In this document: one piece after another, positions 39,638 to 49,521 of the stretch
Position numbering within the stretch: the first letter of the stretch is position 1
Layout: the number at the start of each line of letters is the position of its first letter
Source of the DNA: Alphaproteobacteria bacterium
GTDB lineage: Bacteria; Pseudomonadota; Alphaproteobacteria; Rs-D84
Length of the DNA stretch: 64,000 nt
Assembly (NCBI GenBank): GCA_009777955.1
Contig: WRKW01000006.1
Coordinates: 1 to 64,000, forward strand
Reading direction: 5' to 3'
Translations under genes and position numbers: made by a program
The notes under the pieces: generated by a model
Seen by the model: the letters and a program-made list of their open reading frames with translations, nothing else
What the model was told of the DNA's origin: nothing
The model's database searches: none

Positions 39638-41614
39638 ATGACAACCCAACCCAAATCTTATTCGGCAAGCGATATCCAGGTTCTGGAAGGGCTGGAGCCT
39701 GTACGTCTGCGTCCCGGAATGTATATCGGCGGTACGGATGAAAAGGCCTGGCACCATCTGCCCATCGAAATATTGGACAATGCTGTCGACGAAGCTGTCG
39801 CCGGATTTGCAAAAAAAATAACCGTATCGCTGATTGATGCCAAAACCATTGAAATATCCGATGACGGTCGCGGAATACCCGTTGACGCACATCCAAAATT
39901 TCCAGATAAATCCGCACTTGAAATCATATTCTCGTCGCTTCACTCCGGCGGAAAATTCGACAACAGTGTTTATAAAACAAGCGGCGGATTGCATGGTGTC
40001 GGATCGGCGGTCGTAAACGCTTTGTCGGCCAGCACGACCGTTACTGTCGCACGCGACGGATATGTGTGGACTATCAATTTTTCACGCGGAAAAACATTGG
40101 GGGCAATTCAGCGGGGCGAAGCCACAAAAAATCGCGGAACCACAGTGCGGTTTACTTTGGACGATCAGATTTTCGGTTCAAACGCGTCTTTCAAACCCGT
40201 AAAAATATATCGTATGGCGCGTGCAAAGGCATTCCTTACCAAAGGTGTCAAGATTGAATGGAAATGCAACCCGGAACTGATTACCGAAGATATGATTCTG
40301 CCCGCAACTGCAACATTCCATTATCCCAACGGCGTTGCTGACTTTCTGGAACAAAAGACCACCAGTAAACCGCGCCTGTTACCAAGGATATTCAGTGGAT
40401 CAGTGGATTTTCCGGATGATTCGGGACACGTTGAATGGGCACTGACCGTATTGACCGATGAAAATGGGGCGGCATCCGACGACGGATTTTTTACAAGTTA
40501 CTGTAACACTATCGCCACAATCGACGGCGGAACGCACGAATCGGGATTTCGTACCGCTATTACCCGCGGATTAAAAAACTATGGCGACAAAATAAACAAC
40601 AAGGCCGCCGCGCAAATTACCGGTGATGATGTATTCGACAGCGCATGCGCAATTGTAAGCGTATTCTATAAATCCCCGCAATTTCTTGGCCAGACAAAGG
40701 AAAAACTTTCCAATCCAGAAGTCGCGCGGTATGTTGAAAAAGCTCTTTCCGACCCATGGGAATTATTTTTGGCATCAGATCCAAAAACAGCAACGGCACT
40801 TTTGGAATTTGTAAATAACCTTGCCGCGGCGCGGATAAAAACAAAACAAGTAAAAGACATCGCGCGGAAAACACCTACAAAACGCGCACGTATGCCGGCA
40901 AAGCTGGCCGATTGCAGCAAGCATGGCATATCAGGAACCGAATTATTCATAGTAGAGGGCGAATCGGCGGGCGGTACTGCCAAACAGGCACGCGACCGCG
41001 CGACCCAGGCTATTATGCCCCTGCGCGGAAAAGTTTTGAATGTCATGTCGAACAGTGATGAAAAATTCGGCGCGAACAAAGAACTGGGCGAACTGATAGA
41101 CATTATCGGCGCAGGAACGGCAAAAGACTGGGACGAATCAAAGTTACGCTATGAAAAAATAATCATCATGACCGATGCGGATGTCGACGGTTCGCACATT
41201 GCATCGTTGCTTATGACCTTTTTTTACCAAGTCATGCCCGGACTTATCCATAATGGACATCTGTACCTTTCCTGTCCGCCGCTTTATAAATTGACCGTCG
41301 GAACCGAATCGGTATATGTTGCCAGCGATGAAGAACTGGAAGAATTGAAAAACGGAAAATACAAAGGCAAAAAACAGGATATCAGCCGTTTCAAAGGTTT
41401 GGGTGAAATGATGCCAAACCAACTGAAAGAAACCACCATGGATCCGAAAACCCGCCGGCTTATCCGTGTAGAGCTTCCACCGCGGACAGAAGATGGTGCG
41501 GAAGACGCGGAAAAAACCCGGGTATTGATAAGCGAGCTGATGGGTAAAAAACCCGAATTTCGATTCCGATTTATTACAGAGCATGCAAAATTTGTAAAAG
41601 ATTTATTTGTATAA
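39638..41614 (+). CDS. parE: DNA topoisomerase IV subunit B
   Basis: GLEPVRLRPGMYIGGTDEKAWHHLPIEILDNAVDEA; EGESAGGTAKQARDR; TDADVDGSHI. Confidence 0.92.
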   Translation: MTTQPKSYSASDIQVLEGLEPVRLRPGMYIGGTDEKAWHHLPIEILDNAVDEAVAGFAKKITVSLIDAKTIEISDDGRGIPVDAHPKFPDKSALEIIFSSLHSGGKFDNSVYKTSGGLHGVGSAVVNALSASTTVTVARDGYVWTINFSRGKTLGAIQRGEATKNRGTTVRFTLDDQIFGSNASFKPVKIYRMARAKAFLTKGVKIEWKCNPELITEDMILPATATFHYPNGVADFLEQKTTSKPRLLPRIFSGSVDFPDDSGHVEWALTVLTDENGAASDDGFFTSYCNTIATIDGGTHESGFRTAITRGLKNYGDKINNKAAAQITGDDVFDSACAIVSVFYKSPQFLGQTKEKLSNPEVARYVEKALSDPWELFLASDPKTATALLEFVNNLAAARIKTKQVKDIARKTPTKRARMPAKLADCSKHGISGTELFIVEGESAGGTAKQARDRATQAIMPLRGKVLNVMSNSDEKFGANKELGELIDIIGAGTAKDWDESKLRYEKIIIMTDADVDGSHIASLLMTFFYQVMPGLIHNGHLYLSCPPLYKLTVGTESVYVASDEELEELKNGKYKGKKQDISRFKGLGEMMPNQLKETTMDPKTRRLIRVELPPRTEDGAEDAEKTRVLISELMGKKPEFRFRFITEHAKFVKDLFV

Positions 41615-41848
41615 ACTTTTACCGGGTCGGGTTCAATTGAACCCGAAGTGTTCATGCTCGGATATACAACATAATTTCCGCATATCAAATCTCTTTCAGA
41701 ATAATTACATTATACCAAAAAACCAACATTAAAAAGTGAGATAATATGCGAATCTATTTTGAATTTGCGACGGATTATATTGCAAGTTCTTTATTGTCAA
41801 TTTTTCTGATATAATATCCACAATAATAATATAAATGGAAGCTATAAC

Positions 41849-42808
41849 ATGCACTATAAAGACATTGGACTTTCGAACACCAAAATAATGCTTTTGGATG
41901 CGTTACGCGGCGGATATGCCGTACCGGCATATAATTTCAGTAATCTGGAACAATTACAGGCAATAATATCCGCCTGTGCGGAAACACAATCGCCAGTTAT
42001 ACTGCAAGTATCATCCAGCGCGCGAAAATATATCGGGGGGGCGATGCTGACCGCATTGGCACGCGGGGCGACCGAATATGCAAAAGAGCTTGGTATGACG
42101 GCACCTATGGCATTGCACCTTGACCACGGTGCAAATTTTCAAATATGCAAGGATGTAATAGATATGGGATTTTCCAGCGTAATGATCGACGGATCCGCCC
42201 TGCCCTTTGAAAAAAATGTCCAACTTTCCGCACAAGTTGTAGAATACGCGCACAAATTCGATGTATCAGTCGAAGCAGAGCTTGGTTCTATTTCAGGAAT
42301 AGAAGATGAAAAAATCGGTACCAAGTCCCATTATACAAATCCCGATGAAGTTGTCCGATTCGTAAATGCAACCGGAATCGACAGCCTTGCCGTATCCATA
42401 GGTACAAGCCATGGGGCTTATAAGATGAAATCACCCACTGATACATTGCGGTTTGATATATTGGAAAATATTGCCCAGCTATTGCCTGATTTACCATTGG
42501 TTCTGCATGGTGCATCAAGCGTACCCCAAGACATTATCGCAGATATAAACAAATATGGCGGAAATATCCCAGATGCGCGGGGAATCCCGGAAAATCAACT
42601 GATTCGCGCGCGCAAAATAAATATTTGCAAAATAAATGTGGATTCCGATACCCGTTTGGCATTTACCGCCGGGTTGCGGAAAATGCTTTCTGAACAACCA
42701 TCGGTATTCGACCCGCGCAATTACCTTTCAGTTTCTCGGGATATGATGAAAACGCTTTTTAAAGATAAAAATTTGAACGTGATGGGATCTGGCAAACTGC
42801 AGAAATAA
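41849..42808 (+). CDS. fba: Class II fructose-bisphosphate aldolase
   Basis: VPAYNFSNLEQLQAII, LHLDHGANFQICKDVIDMGFSSVMIDGS, VSIGTSHGAYK. Confidence 0.92.
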   Translation: MHYKDIGLSNTKIMLLDALRGGYAVPAYNFSNLEQLQAIISACAETQSPVILQVSSSARKYIGGAMLTALARGATEYAKELGMTAPMALHLDHGANFQICKDVIDMGFSSVMIDGSALPFEKNVQLSAQVVEYAHKFDVSVEAELGSISGIEDEKIGTKSHYTNPDEVVRFVNATGIDSLAVSIGTSHGAYKMKSPTDTLRFDILENIAQLLPDLPLVLHGASSVPQDIIADINKYGGNIPDARGIPENQLIRARKINICKINVDSDTRLAFTAGLRKMLSEQPSVFDPRNYLSVSRDMMKTLFKDKNLNVMGSGKLQK

Positions 42809-42890
42809 TGGGTCATGCCTAGATTAGATAGATAAATTTGCCCATAAGGGTATGATTTATCTATCTAATCTAGGCATGACCCGAAATAAT
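42802..42890. mobile_element. Putative 73 bp TIR-only (MITE-like) insertion with 8 bp direct duplication
   Basis: GAAATAAT | 28 bp perfect arm (42810-42837) - 17 nt - arm (42855-42882) | GAAATAAT. Confidence 0.6.
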
Positions 42891-42945
42891 GCTTGCGCAA
42901 TAATTTTTTCATGTGCTAGAATCTTTTTGACAAAAGGAGTCTACC

Positions 42946-43548
42946 ATGGAATTCGGACATGTTAAACGCTCTACTGAAGAATTGATAAACGCATCTGTGG
43001 CACGCCAGAAACTTTGGATGTCCCGCATGCGCGAACGCGGCAAGGCATTGCTTAAATACTTAGCAAAGCATTCTGTCAAAACCATGCAAACCATTGTTGC
43101 CGTGACCCCATTGGTAAATAAATTACAAGACAACGATGTATCACGCCAAAGTTATTGGAACAAGCTGGTATATTTGCTGTCGGTGTTTTCTGTGCTTGCT
43201 GTGATTGCATTGGCTGGCTGGCTGTTGTTTGGTCAAAGTTACGTCCAAACAACCAATCATATAGTGGAAACTGAAATGATATCCGAAGAACAGCCACTGG
43301 AAGCAGAACCAATCGTGCAACCGGTTGAAGAAATAGAACATGTTTCACAACCAGAACCAAAACCGACGGTCAAAACCGTGGCTTTGATTGACGATACAGA
43401 CTATACAGTGCAAAAAGGCGATTGCCTTTGGGATATAGCAGTAATCAAATTCGGTGATGGGTTTAAATACAAAGTTCTGGCGGAATATAACGATATAACC
43501 GATCCAGATCGCATATATCCAGGGCAAGTTTTGAAAATGCCCCGATAA
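42946..43548 (+). CDS. LysM domain membrane protein
   Basis: TM segment; C-terminal YTVQKGDCLWDIAVIKFGDGFKYKVLAEYNDITDPDRIYPGQVLKMP. Confidence 0.85.
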   Translation: MEFGHVKRSTEELINASVARQKLWMSRMRERGKALLKYLAKHSVKTMQTIVAVTPLVNKLQDNDVSRQSYWNKLVYLLSVFSVLAVIALAGWLLFGQSYVQTTNHIVETEMISEEQPLEAEPIVQPVEEIEHVSQPEPKPTVKTVALIDDTDYTVQKGDCLWDIAVIKFGDGFKYKVLAEYNDITDPDRIYPGQVLKMPR

Positions 43549-43556
43549 CTACATTA

Positions 43557-43582
43557 AGCCCCCGATTATCGGGGGCTATTTT
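43557..43582 (+). terminator. Rho-independent terminator
   Basis: AGCCCCCGATTATCGGGGGCTATTTTT. Confidence 0.85.
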
Positions 43583-43626
43583 TCTAATCGGGTCTGTCGT
43601 TTTAATTTACGTCACCCATGTGCAGG

Positions 43627-44313
43627 TTAAAACACTTCATAAACCGCTATGCCACAAAATTTACTGTCTTTCATATATTCAAATAAATTAACGCGGACAA
43701 CGCCCGTATCTTGTCCGGCATGTATCAGGTCGTTACCGAACAAAAATCCCGTATGGGCTATCATATCTCCGCGGACAAATTTGTTATCCACCCCGCACCG
43801 TATAAAAAACACTATTGCATCTTGTGGCATTTTGGCCAGCAGTTCTTGTGTTAAATCCACACGCGGCACATAGGGTACTGACATTTCAAATGGCATCGCT
43901 GCACCATAATTAACACCGGTCTTATCTTTGTACCATTTCTGCAAATCAACCCGCGCAAAGGTTTCAGCATGATGCCCCGTTTTTATCGCCCCAATCAGCC
44001 CCATCGACACAGTATTTGGAATCCAATCGGTTTCCGTCCAATGATTACGTTTGAACCAATCTATATTACCGTCTTTGTATCTGATTTTTTGAAGATCTAA
44101 TCCACTGCTTTCCGAAAGCACGGTTTCGACAAATGTCAGGCAATCGAACGCGTCTGTTCTGTAAACCGGATCGGGATCATATTGCGCGCCCTGCCCCTCG
44201 CCCAGCGGATCCAATACATACGGCACACCTATATACCGCATCGCGGCGGATTCAAGCGATGATTTTTGCATCGCACAACCAGCCAAAAGAATCACAAGAC
44301 AAAGTTTTTTCAT
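43627..44313 (-). CDS. DUF1460-like (NlpC/P60-type) lipoprotein
   Basis: LLAGCAMQ lipobox; YIGVPYVLDPLGEG...DAFDCLTFVETVLS. Confidence 0.75.
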   Translation of the reverse strand: MKKLCLVILLAGCAMQKSSLESAAMRYIGVPYVLDPLGEGQGAQYDPDPVYRTDAFDCLTFVETVLSESSGLDLQKIRYKDGNIDWFKRNHWTETDWIPNTVSMGLIGAIKTGHHAETFARVDLQKWYKDKTGVNYGAAMPFEMSVPYVPRVDLTQELLAKMPQDAIVFFIRCGVDNKFVRGDMIAHTGFLFGNDLIHAGQDTGVVRVNLFEYMKDSKFCGIAVYEVF

Positions 44314-44315
44314 AG

Positions 44316-44942
44316 TTATTTTGGATTATATCCGAATATATCCCGTTCCCCCCAATCCATATCCATCTGGCACCGCGTGGGCAAGAATTCAAAACATTTA
44401 TTTGCCAATTCCAACCGATTTGTATCTGCAAGCATGTCGGTTAAAACACGTTTCAAGTCATGCAGATACAAAACATCAGTCGCTGCATAATTTTGTTGTT
44501 TTTTTGTCAGGGTTCGTGTCCAATCGCTGGTGGTTTCTTCTGCACCACACATTTCTATTTTGAATAATTCTTTCAAAACATTATGCAGCGCGTGCCCTTT
44601 TTTTGGACGTGCCAAAAGCACCGCTATCTTGGTACAGAACACCGGTACTACCCATATTCCCAAACGCTTGTAAATCATCAGCATATCCATACGGGCATAA
44701 TGAAAAATTTTTACAGACTTCGGATTCGCCAACACCTTTGTCAGATTCGGATATGTTTGACCGTCCTTTATCTGTATAAGATAAAAATCAGAACAATCCA
44801 AAGCGCGCAACTGTACAAGGCACAACCGGTCGGATTTCACGTCCAGCCCCGTTAATTCTGTATCTACTGCAAGCTCTTTGGATACCATCAGCGCGCGCGC
44901 CTGTTTATCCGACAAATCATGCTGTTGGTATATTATATTCAT
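44316..44942 (-). CDS. Ribonuclease D-like 3'-5' exonuclease
   Basis: LAVDTELTGLDVKSDRLCLVQL; IFHYARMDMLMIYKRLG; YAATDVLYLHDL. Confidence 0.9.
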   Translation of the reverse strand: MNIIYQQHDLSDKQARALMVSKELAVDTELTGLDVKSDRLCLVQLRALDCSDFYLIQIKDGQTYPNLTKVLANPKSVKIFHYARMDMLMIYKRLGIWVVPVFCTKIAVLLARPKKGHALHNVLKELFKIEMCGAEETTSDWTRTLTKKQQNYAATDVLYLHDLKRVLTDMLADTNRLELANKCFEFLPTRCQMDMDWGERDIFGYNPK

Positions 44943-45379
44943 ACCCCTATCCTTTTAATCATGGAAATTGCGTCTTCAAGGATTATTGCCGCGGCCGCTG
45001 TATCTATCGCAGTTTTTTTATCTTTTCTTTCCTTTGCCTCTGCCGATGTCAGACGTTCATCTATAAATGTGATCGGGATATCCACAGTTTTGGCCAGTAT
45101 GTCTGCAAATAATCGAACCGCATGCGTGGTTTCCGAATCTGTTCCATCCGCATGCTGTGGTAACCCGATAATAATTCCAACGACTTTTTCAAAATTGGCG
45201 TTATCAATGATTACTTTAACCAAATTGTCCGCATCCATAATAACTTTTCTTGGAAATATAAATTCCCTGCTTTCGTCCGATACCGCCAATCCCACACGAC
45301 GCGCCCCCCAATCAATACCAAGCAAGCGTCCTTTGGCGGGCAATTTGGCGACAAAATCCTTGAAATCTGCGAAAATCAT
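44939..45379 (-). CDS. ruvX: Holliday junction resolvase-like RuvX/YqgF
   Basis: LLGIDWGARRVGLAVSDE; IIGLPQHADGTDS; FIDERLTSAEA. Confidence 0.9.
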   Translation of the reverse strand: MIFADFKDFVAKLPAKGRLLGIDWGARRVGLAVSDESREFIFPRKVIMDADNLVKVIIDNANFEKVVGIIIGLPQHADGTDSETTHAVRLFADILAKTVDIPITFIDERLTSAEAKERKDKKTAIDTAAAAIILEDAISMIKRIGV

Positions 45380-45427
45380 AGTATTATTATACGGTAATTT
45401 TAACAAATAGCAAACACGAGCTATAAA

Positions 45428-45721
45428 ATGTCCTTTACCAAACAACAATTGCAAAAATTCGCCCACCTTATACGTATCGAAATAAGCGATGATAAATTGG
45501 ATCAGATGAAAATCGATTCTATAATCGACTGGCTGGATAAATTGAAAAAAATCGATACCACTGGCATCCAACCCATGATTTCCCCCGCGGAGCACACTGT
45601 CAAACTGCGCGACGACATCGTGACAGACGGCAATATCCGTGATGCAGTGCTGGCGAATGCGCCGGATAATACCGGAAAATCCCGCGGATATTTTGCCGTG
45701 CCAAAAGTTATGGATGAATAA
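45428..45721 (+). CDS. gatC: Asp/Glu-tRNA(Asn/Gln) amidotransferase subunit C
   Basis: Small ORF before gatA; FAHLIRIEISDDKLDQM...KSRGYFAVPKVMDE. Confidence 0.9.
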   Translation: MSFTKQQLQKFAHLIRIEISDDKLDQMKIDSIIDWLDKLKKIDTTGIQPMISPAEHTVKLRDDIVTDGNIRDAVLANAPDNTGKSRGYFAVPKVMDE

Positions 45722-45722
45722 A

Positions 45723-47195
45723 ATGATAGATCTAACCCTTGTTCAGGCAATTGAAAAACTTCGCGCGCGGGAAATTACAGCTATAGAACTTACCCGCGCA
45801 TATCTTGATCGTATCGAAAAATTCGGCACGGAATTGAACTGTTATATAACCGTTACCCCCGAAAGGGCACTTTCGGATGCGGCCGAATCAGACCGGCGTT
45901 ATGCAAATGGTACCGCACGACCGCTGGAAGGAATACCACTGGGCATGAAAGATCTGTTCGCCACAAAGGGCATTCGTACTACGGCCGCATCGCGCATGCT
46001 TGAAAACTTTATCCCGGAATATGAATCCACGGTTTCGCAAAAGCTGGCTGATGCCGGATGCGTGCTGTTGGGCAAGACCAATTTGGACGAATTCGCGATG
46101 GGCACAAAGTGCGCGACTTCCTATTTTGGCGCATCTATAAATCCGTACCAACGCGAACAGTGTCTTACGGCGGGCGGTTCTTCCGGTGGCACAACATCTG
46201 CGGTCGCGGGCGGATTGGCGCTTATCGGAACCGGAACCGATACCGGCGGATCCATCCGTTTTCCAGCGGCGGTTACGGGTTTGGTCGGCATGAAGCCGAC
46301 ATACGGCCTATGTTCGCGATTCGGCTGCATCGCATTTGCATCATCGCTTGATAGTCCCGGCCCTATTGTACGCAAGGTTGATGACGCGGCACTGATGTTG
46401 TCAGCAATGGCCGGTTATGACACCAAAGAATCGACAAGTGCCCCGCAAGCGGATGCAATCGCGACTGTATTGCGCGAACCATTAGCCGAACTTTCATTAA
46501 AAGGTTTAAAAATCGGCATCATAAAAGAATTTAAAGATGTGGAAATTTCTGCCGATATGAAAAAACTTTTCGATGCACAAATAGCTAATATAAAATCCGG
46601 CGGTGCGGAAATTATGGAAATATCAATCCCAAATATTTTGGACGCGCTGGCTACATATTATGTCATATCACCGGCCGAAGCGTCCAGCAATCTGGCACGA
46701 TATGATGGGATGAGATACGGTCTTCGTATAGAAGGCACCGGTCTGGAAGATACTTATAAAAAAACCCGTGCAGCAGGGTTCGGAGAAGAAGTCCAGCGGC
46801 GCATGGTTGTCGGTACCGCAGTACTGTCATCCGAATCGTACGAAGTATACTTTATGCAAGCGGCCAGGGTTCGACGCATGATAGACGACGCATTCAACAA
46901 AGCATTTGAAAATTGCGATCTGATTATATGCCCAACCAGCACGATAACGGCATTTTCGCTGTCCGACAATCTTTCAGTGCTTGAAATGTACGCACTTGAT
47001 ATATTTACCGTTCCGTTCAGTTTATCCGGTCTGCCCGCGTGCAGCGTTCCAGCGGGATTTGCCGCAAATAATCTGCCACTGGGCATGCAAGTTGTAGGTC
47101 GCCGTTTCGATGATATTCGCGTATTGCAACTGGCAAAACATATTGAAACTTTTGCTGGTCTTGATAATCGGCCCACGAAAGTGATGGGGGAATAA
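45723..47195 (+). CDS. gatA: Asp/Glu-tRNA amidotransferase subunit A
   Basis: Amidase signature GGSSGGTTSAVAGGLALIGTGTDTGGSIRFPAAVTGLVGMKPTYG. Confidence 0.95.
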   Translation: MIDLTLVQAIEKLRAREITAIELTRAYLDRIEKFGTELNCYITVTPERALSDAAESDRRYANGTARPLEGIPLGMKDLFATKGIRTTAASRMLENFIPEYESTVSQKLADAGCVLLGKTNLDEFAMGTKCATSYFGASINPYQREQCLTAGGSSGGTTSAVAGGLALIGTGTDTGGSIRFPAAVTGLVGMKPTYGLCSRFGCIAFASSLDSPGPIVRKVDDAALMLSAMAGYDTKESTSAPQADAIATVLREPLAELSLKGLKIGIIKEFKDVEISADMKKLFDAQIANIKSGGAEIMEISIPNILDALATYYVISPAEASSNLARYDGMRYGLRIEGTGLEDTYKKTRAAGFGEEVQRRMVVGTAVLSSESYEVYFMQAARVRRMIDDAFNKAFENCDLIICPTSTITAFSLSDNLSVLEMYALDIFTVPFSLSGLPACSVPAGFAANNLPLGMQVVGRRFDDIRVLQLAKHIETFAGLDNRPTKVMGE

Positions 47196-47196
47196 T

Positions 47197-48717
47197 ATGA
47201 CATATACAATAAAAGGAAAAACAGGCGAATGGGAAATTGTAATAGGGTTGGAAATTCATGTCGAAATTCACAGCAATGCAAAGTTGTTTTCCGGCGCATC
47301 CGCCGATTATAATCCGTCGATACCACCCAATACACAGGCATCTTTTATTGATGCGGCGATGCCCGGCATGCTGCCAGTTCTTAATTCTGAATGCGTTAAC
47401 CAGGCAATTCGATTCGGACTTGCGATTAATGCCGAAATTTCCCGCCGGTCGATTTTCGCACGAAAACAATATTTTTATCCAGATCTGCCATCTGGATACC
47501 AGATTTCCCAACCTGCTGGCGAACCACCCGTCATAGGCCGGGGATGGGTCGAAATTATCGGCGATGATGGAAATCCGAAAAAAATCCTTATCGAACGCGC
47601 CCATCTTGAACAAGATGCCGCAAAGAATATGCACGACAAGCATCCGGAAAAGTCATTCGTGGATCTTAATCGGGCGGGGGTGGCATTGCTGGAAATCGTG
47701 GCATTCATAGACATTACCAACAAGGAAAAAAATTCTTTTGTTACCTCGCCGGACGAGGCAGAACGCTATCTTCGCACCATCCGGGAAATAGTCCGTGCGA
47801 CAGGTGTGTCGAATGCCAATATGGAAGAAGGAAGTATGAGAGCCGATGTCAATGTATCGGTTCGACCAAAGGGGGCAACTTTTTTCAATGAACGTTGCGA
47901 AATCAAAAACACGGTGTCATTTAAATTTATAAAGGCGGCGATAGAATACGAAGCCCGTCGCCAGATTGAAATCATTGAAAATGGCGGTACGATAGAACGC
48001 AGCACCATGCGCTTTAACCAGGACAGTGGCACAACCAGCGTTCAGCGCAGTAAAGAAAATGCCCTGGACTATCGGTATTTTCCAGATCCTGATCTGTTGC
48101 CGTTGGTTATCACGGACGAACAGATTGAAAAGATACGCGGCACCATGCCTGAATTGCCAACAGCACGCCGGACACGTTATATACATGAACTGGGTCTTTC
48201 TGAATACGACGCAACGCGCCTTACCGAATCGATGGATATTTCAAAATGGTTCGAAAGTGCCATCGGTGACAAGAAAGAACGCGCAAAGCCCATAGCCAAT
48301 TGGATGATTAGCGAACTTTTTGCCCATCCGGAAAACTGGTCTGCCGATGATTCGTTAACCACAACCCGTGATTCACGGCAAATCACCCCAATAGATTTGC
48401 AAGGGCTGGTTGATATGATCGCATCCGGTGAAATCAGCGGCAAAATAGCAAAAGATATATTTATAAAGATGCTGGACGGCGAATCGGGCAGCCCCTGTGA
48501 TATAGCACAGCGTCACAATCTGCGTCAGGTAAACGATACAGGTGCGATAGAAAAAGCCGTCGATGATGTACTTTCCGCTAATGCCGATTCAGTCACACAG
48601 TACCGCGACGGAAAGATAGGACTTTTTGGATTTTTTGTCGGCCAGGTTATGAAAGCCACCGGTGGCAAAGCCAATCCCGGCACCGTCAATGAAATCTTGA
48701 AAAGTAAACTAAACTGA
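47197..48717 (+). CDS. gatB: Asp/Glu-tRNA amidotransferase subunit B
   Basis: VIGLEIHVEIHSNAKLFSGAS; MEEGSMRADVNVS; C-terminal YqeY-like domain. Confidence 0.95.
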   Translation: MTYTIKGKTGEWEIVIGLEIHVEIHSNAKLFSGASADYNPSIPPNTQASFIDAAMPGMLPVLNSECVNQAIRFGLAINAEISRRSIFARKQYFYPDLPSGYQISQPAGEPPVIGRGWVEIIGDDGNPKKILIERAHLEQDAAKNMHDKHPEKSFVDLNRAGVALLEIVAFIDITNKEKNSFVTSPDEAERYLRTIREIVRATGVSNANMEEGSMRADVNVSVRPKGATFFNERCEIKNTVSFKFIKAAIEYEARRQIEIIENGGTIERSTMRFNQDSGTTSVQRSKENALDYRYFPDPDLLPLVITDEQIEKIRGTMPELPTARRTRYIHELGLSEYDATRLTESMDISKWFESAIGDKKERAKPIANWMISELFAHPENWSADDSLTTTRDSRQITPIDLQGLVDMIASGEISGKIAKDIFIKMLDGESGSPCDIAQRHNLRQVNDTGAIEKAVDDVLSANADSVTQYRDGKIGLFGFFVGQVMKATGGKANPGTVNEILKSKLN

Positions 48718-48731
48718 AAAAGAGAAACATA

Positions 48732-48890
48732 ATGCAACCCGTAAAAACCATAAAATACGAAGCCTATGCGATAACCGGAATACAAGTGTTTGATTTTAAT
48801 CCGGATAACCAATACGATGTTTATAAGAAAACACAGCAAGCACGCGAAGAACAGTCGATAATCAAATATTGCCGGGCAAGACGAAAATAA
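48732..48890 (+). CDS. Small hypothetical protein (52 aa)
   Basis: RBS + ATG; MQPVKTIKYEAYAITGIQVFDFNPDNQYDVYKKTQQAREEQSIIKYCRARRK. Confidence 0.5.
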   Translation: MQPVKTIKYEAYAITGIQVFDFNPDNQYDVYKKTQQAREEQSIIKYCRARRK

Positions 48891-48993
48891 GCGAACCAAA
48901 AGAGAAAATATTCGTCGATAAATATAATTTGAAAAAGGCGCGCCGACCAATCAGAAACAAAGGGAGAGAGAAGCAACCCGAAAGGATCTTATT

Positions 48994-49521
48994 ATGAAGC
49001 AGGCAAACATCAGGCGGAAACTGGAATCCAAATCTAAAAACAGAATGCCGGAAATAACATACCCGATGCTTGAAAAATGCTGGGCAGATTATATTTCTAA
49101 TAGGCATTTGGAAAAAATAAACCCCGATAGTTTTTTACAGTTCGTCCGTCAAAGACATCCGGGGCACAAAGCACTGGGCATGTGGTTCATAAAAACATTT
49201 GTCGAAAAAAGAATCGAATTGCTTCGCAAGACAGATCCAAAAATTTTCCGAACCCCCGAACCCGTCAAAATACCCGAAAAAATTCAACCACAACCCGCAC
49301 CCGTTTTGTTTGAATTGTCTGCGGAATTTATCGAAGAATGCTGGTCATGGTACAGCAGATATAAAGATATATATATGCTTACCGGATTCGGCCTTGCACA
49401 ATATGTAAATAGTGAGGCACGGTTGAAATTCGGCGCGGGAAAATTCACGCTTGCAAACCCGGATCAGATGGATAGTTTTATAGATAAAAAATGGATGGCG
49501 GGAAAAACCAAAACATTATGA
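48994..49521 (+). CDS. Hypothetical protein
   Basis: ORF 175 aa, RBS AAGGATC, overlaps miaB start by ATGA. Confidence 0.65.
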   Translation: MKQANIRRKLESKSKNRMPEITYPMLEKCWADYISNRHLEKINPDSFLQFVRQRHPGHKALGMWFIKTFVEKRIELLRKTDPKIFRTPEPVKIPEKIQPQPAPVLFELSAEFIEECWSWYSRYKDIYMLTGFGLAQYVNSEARLKFGAGKFTLANPDQMDSFIDKKWMAGKTKTL

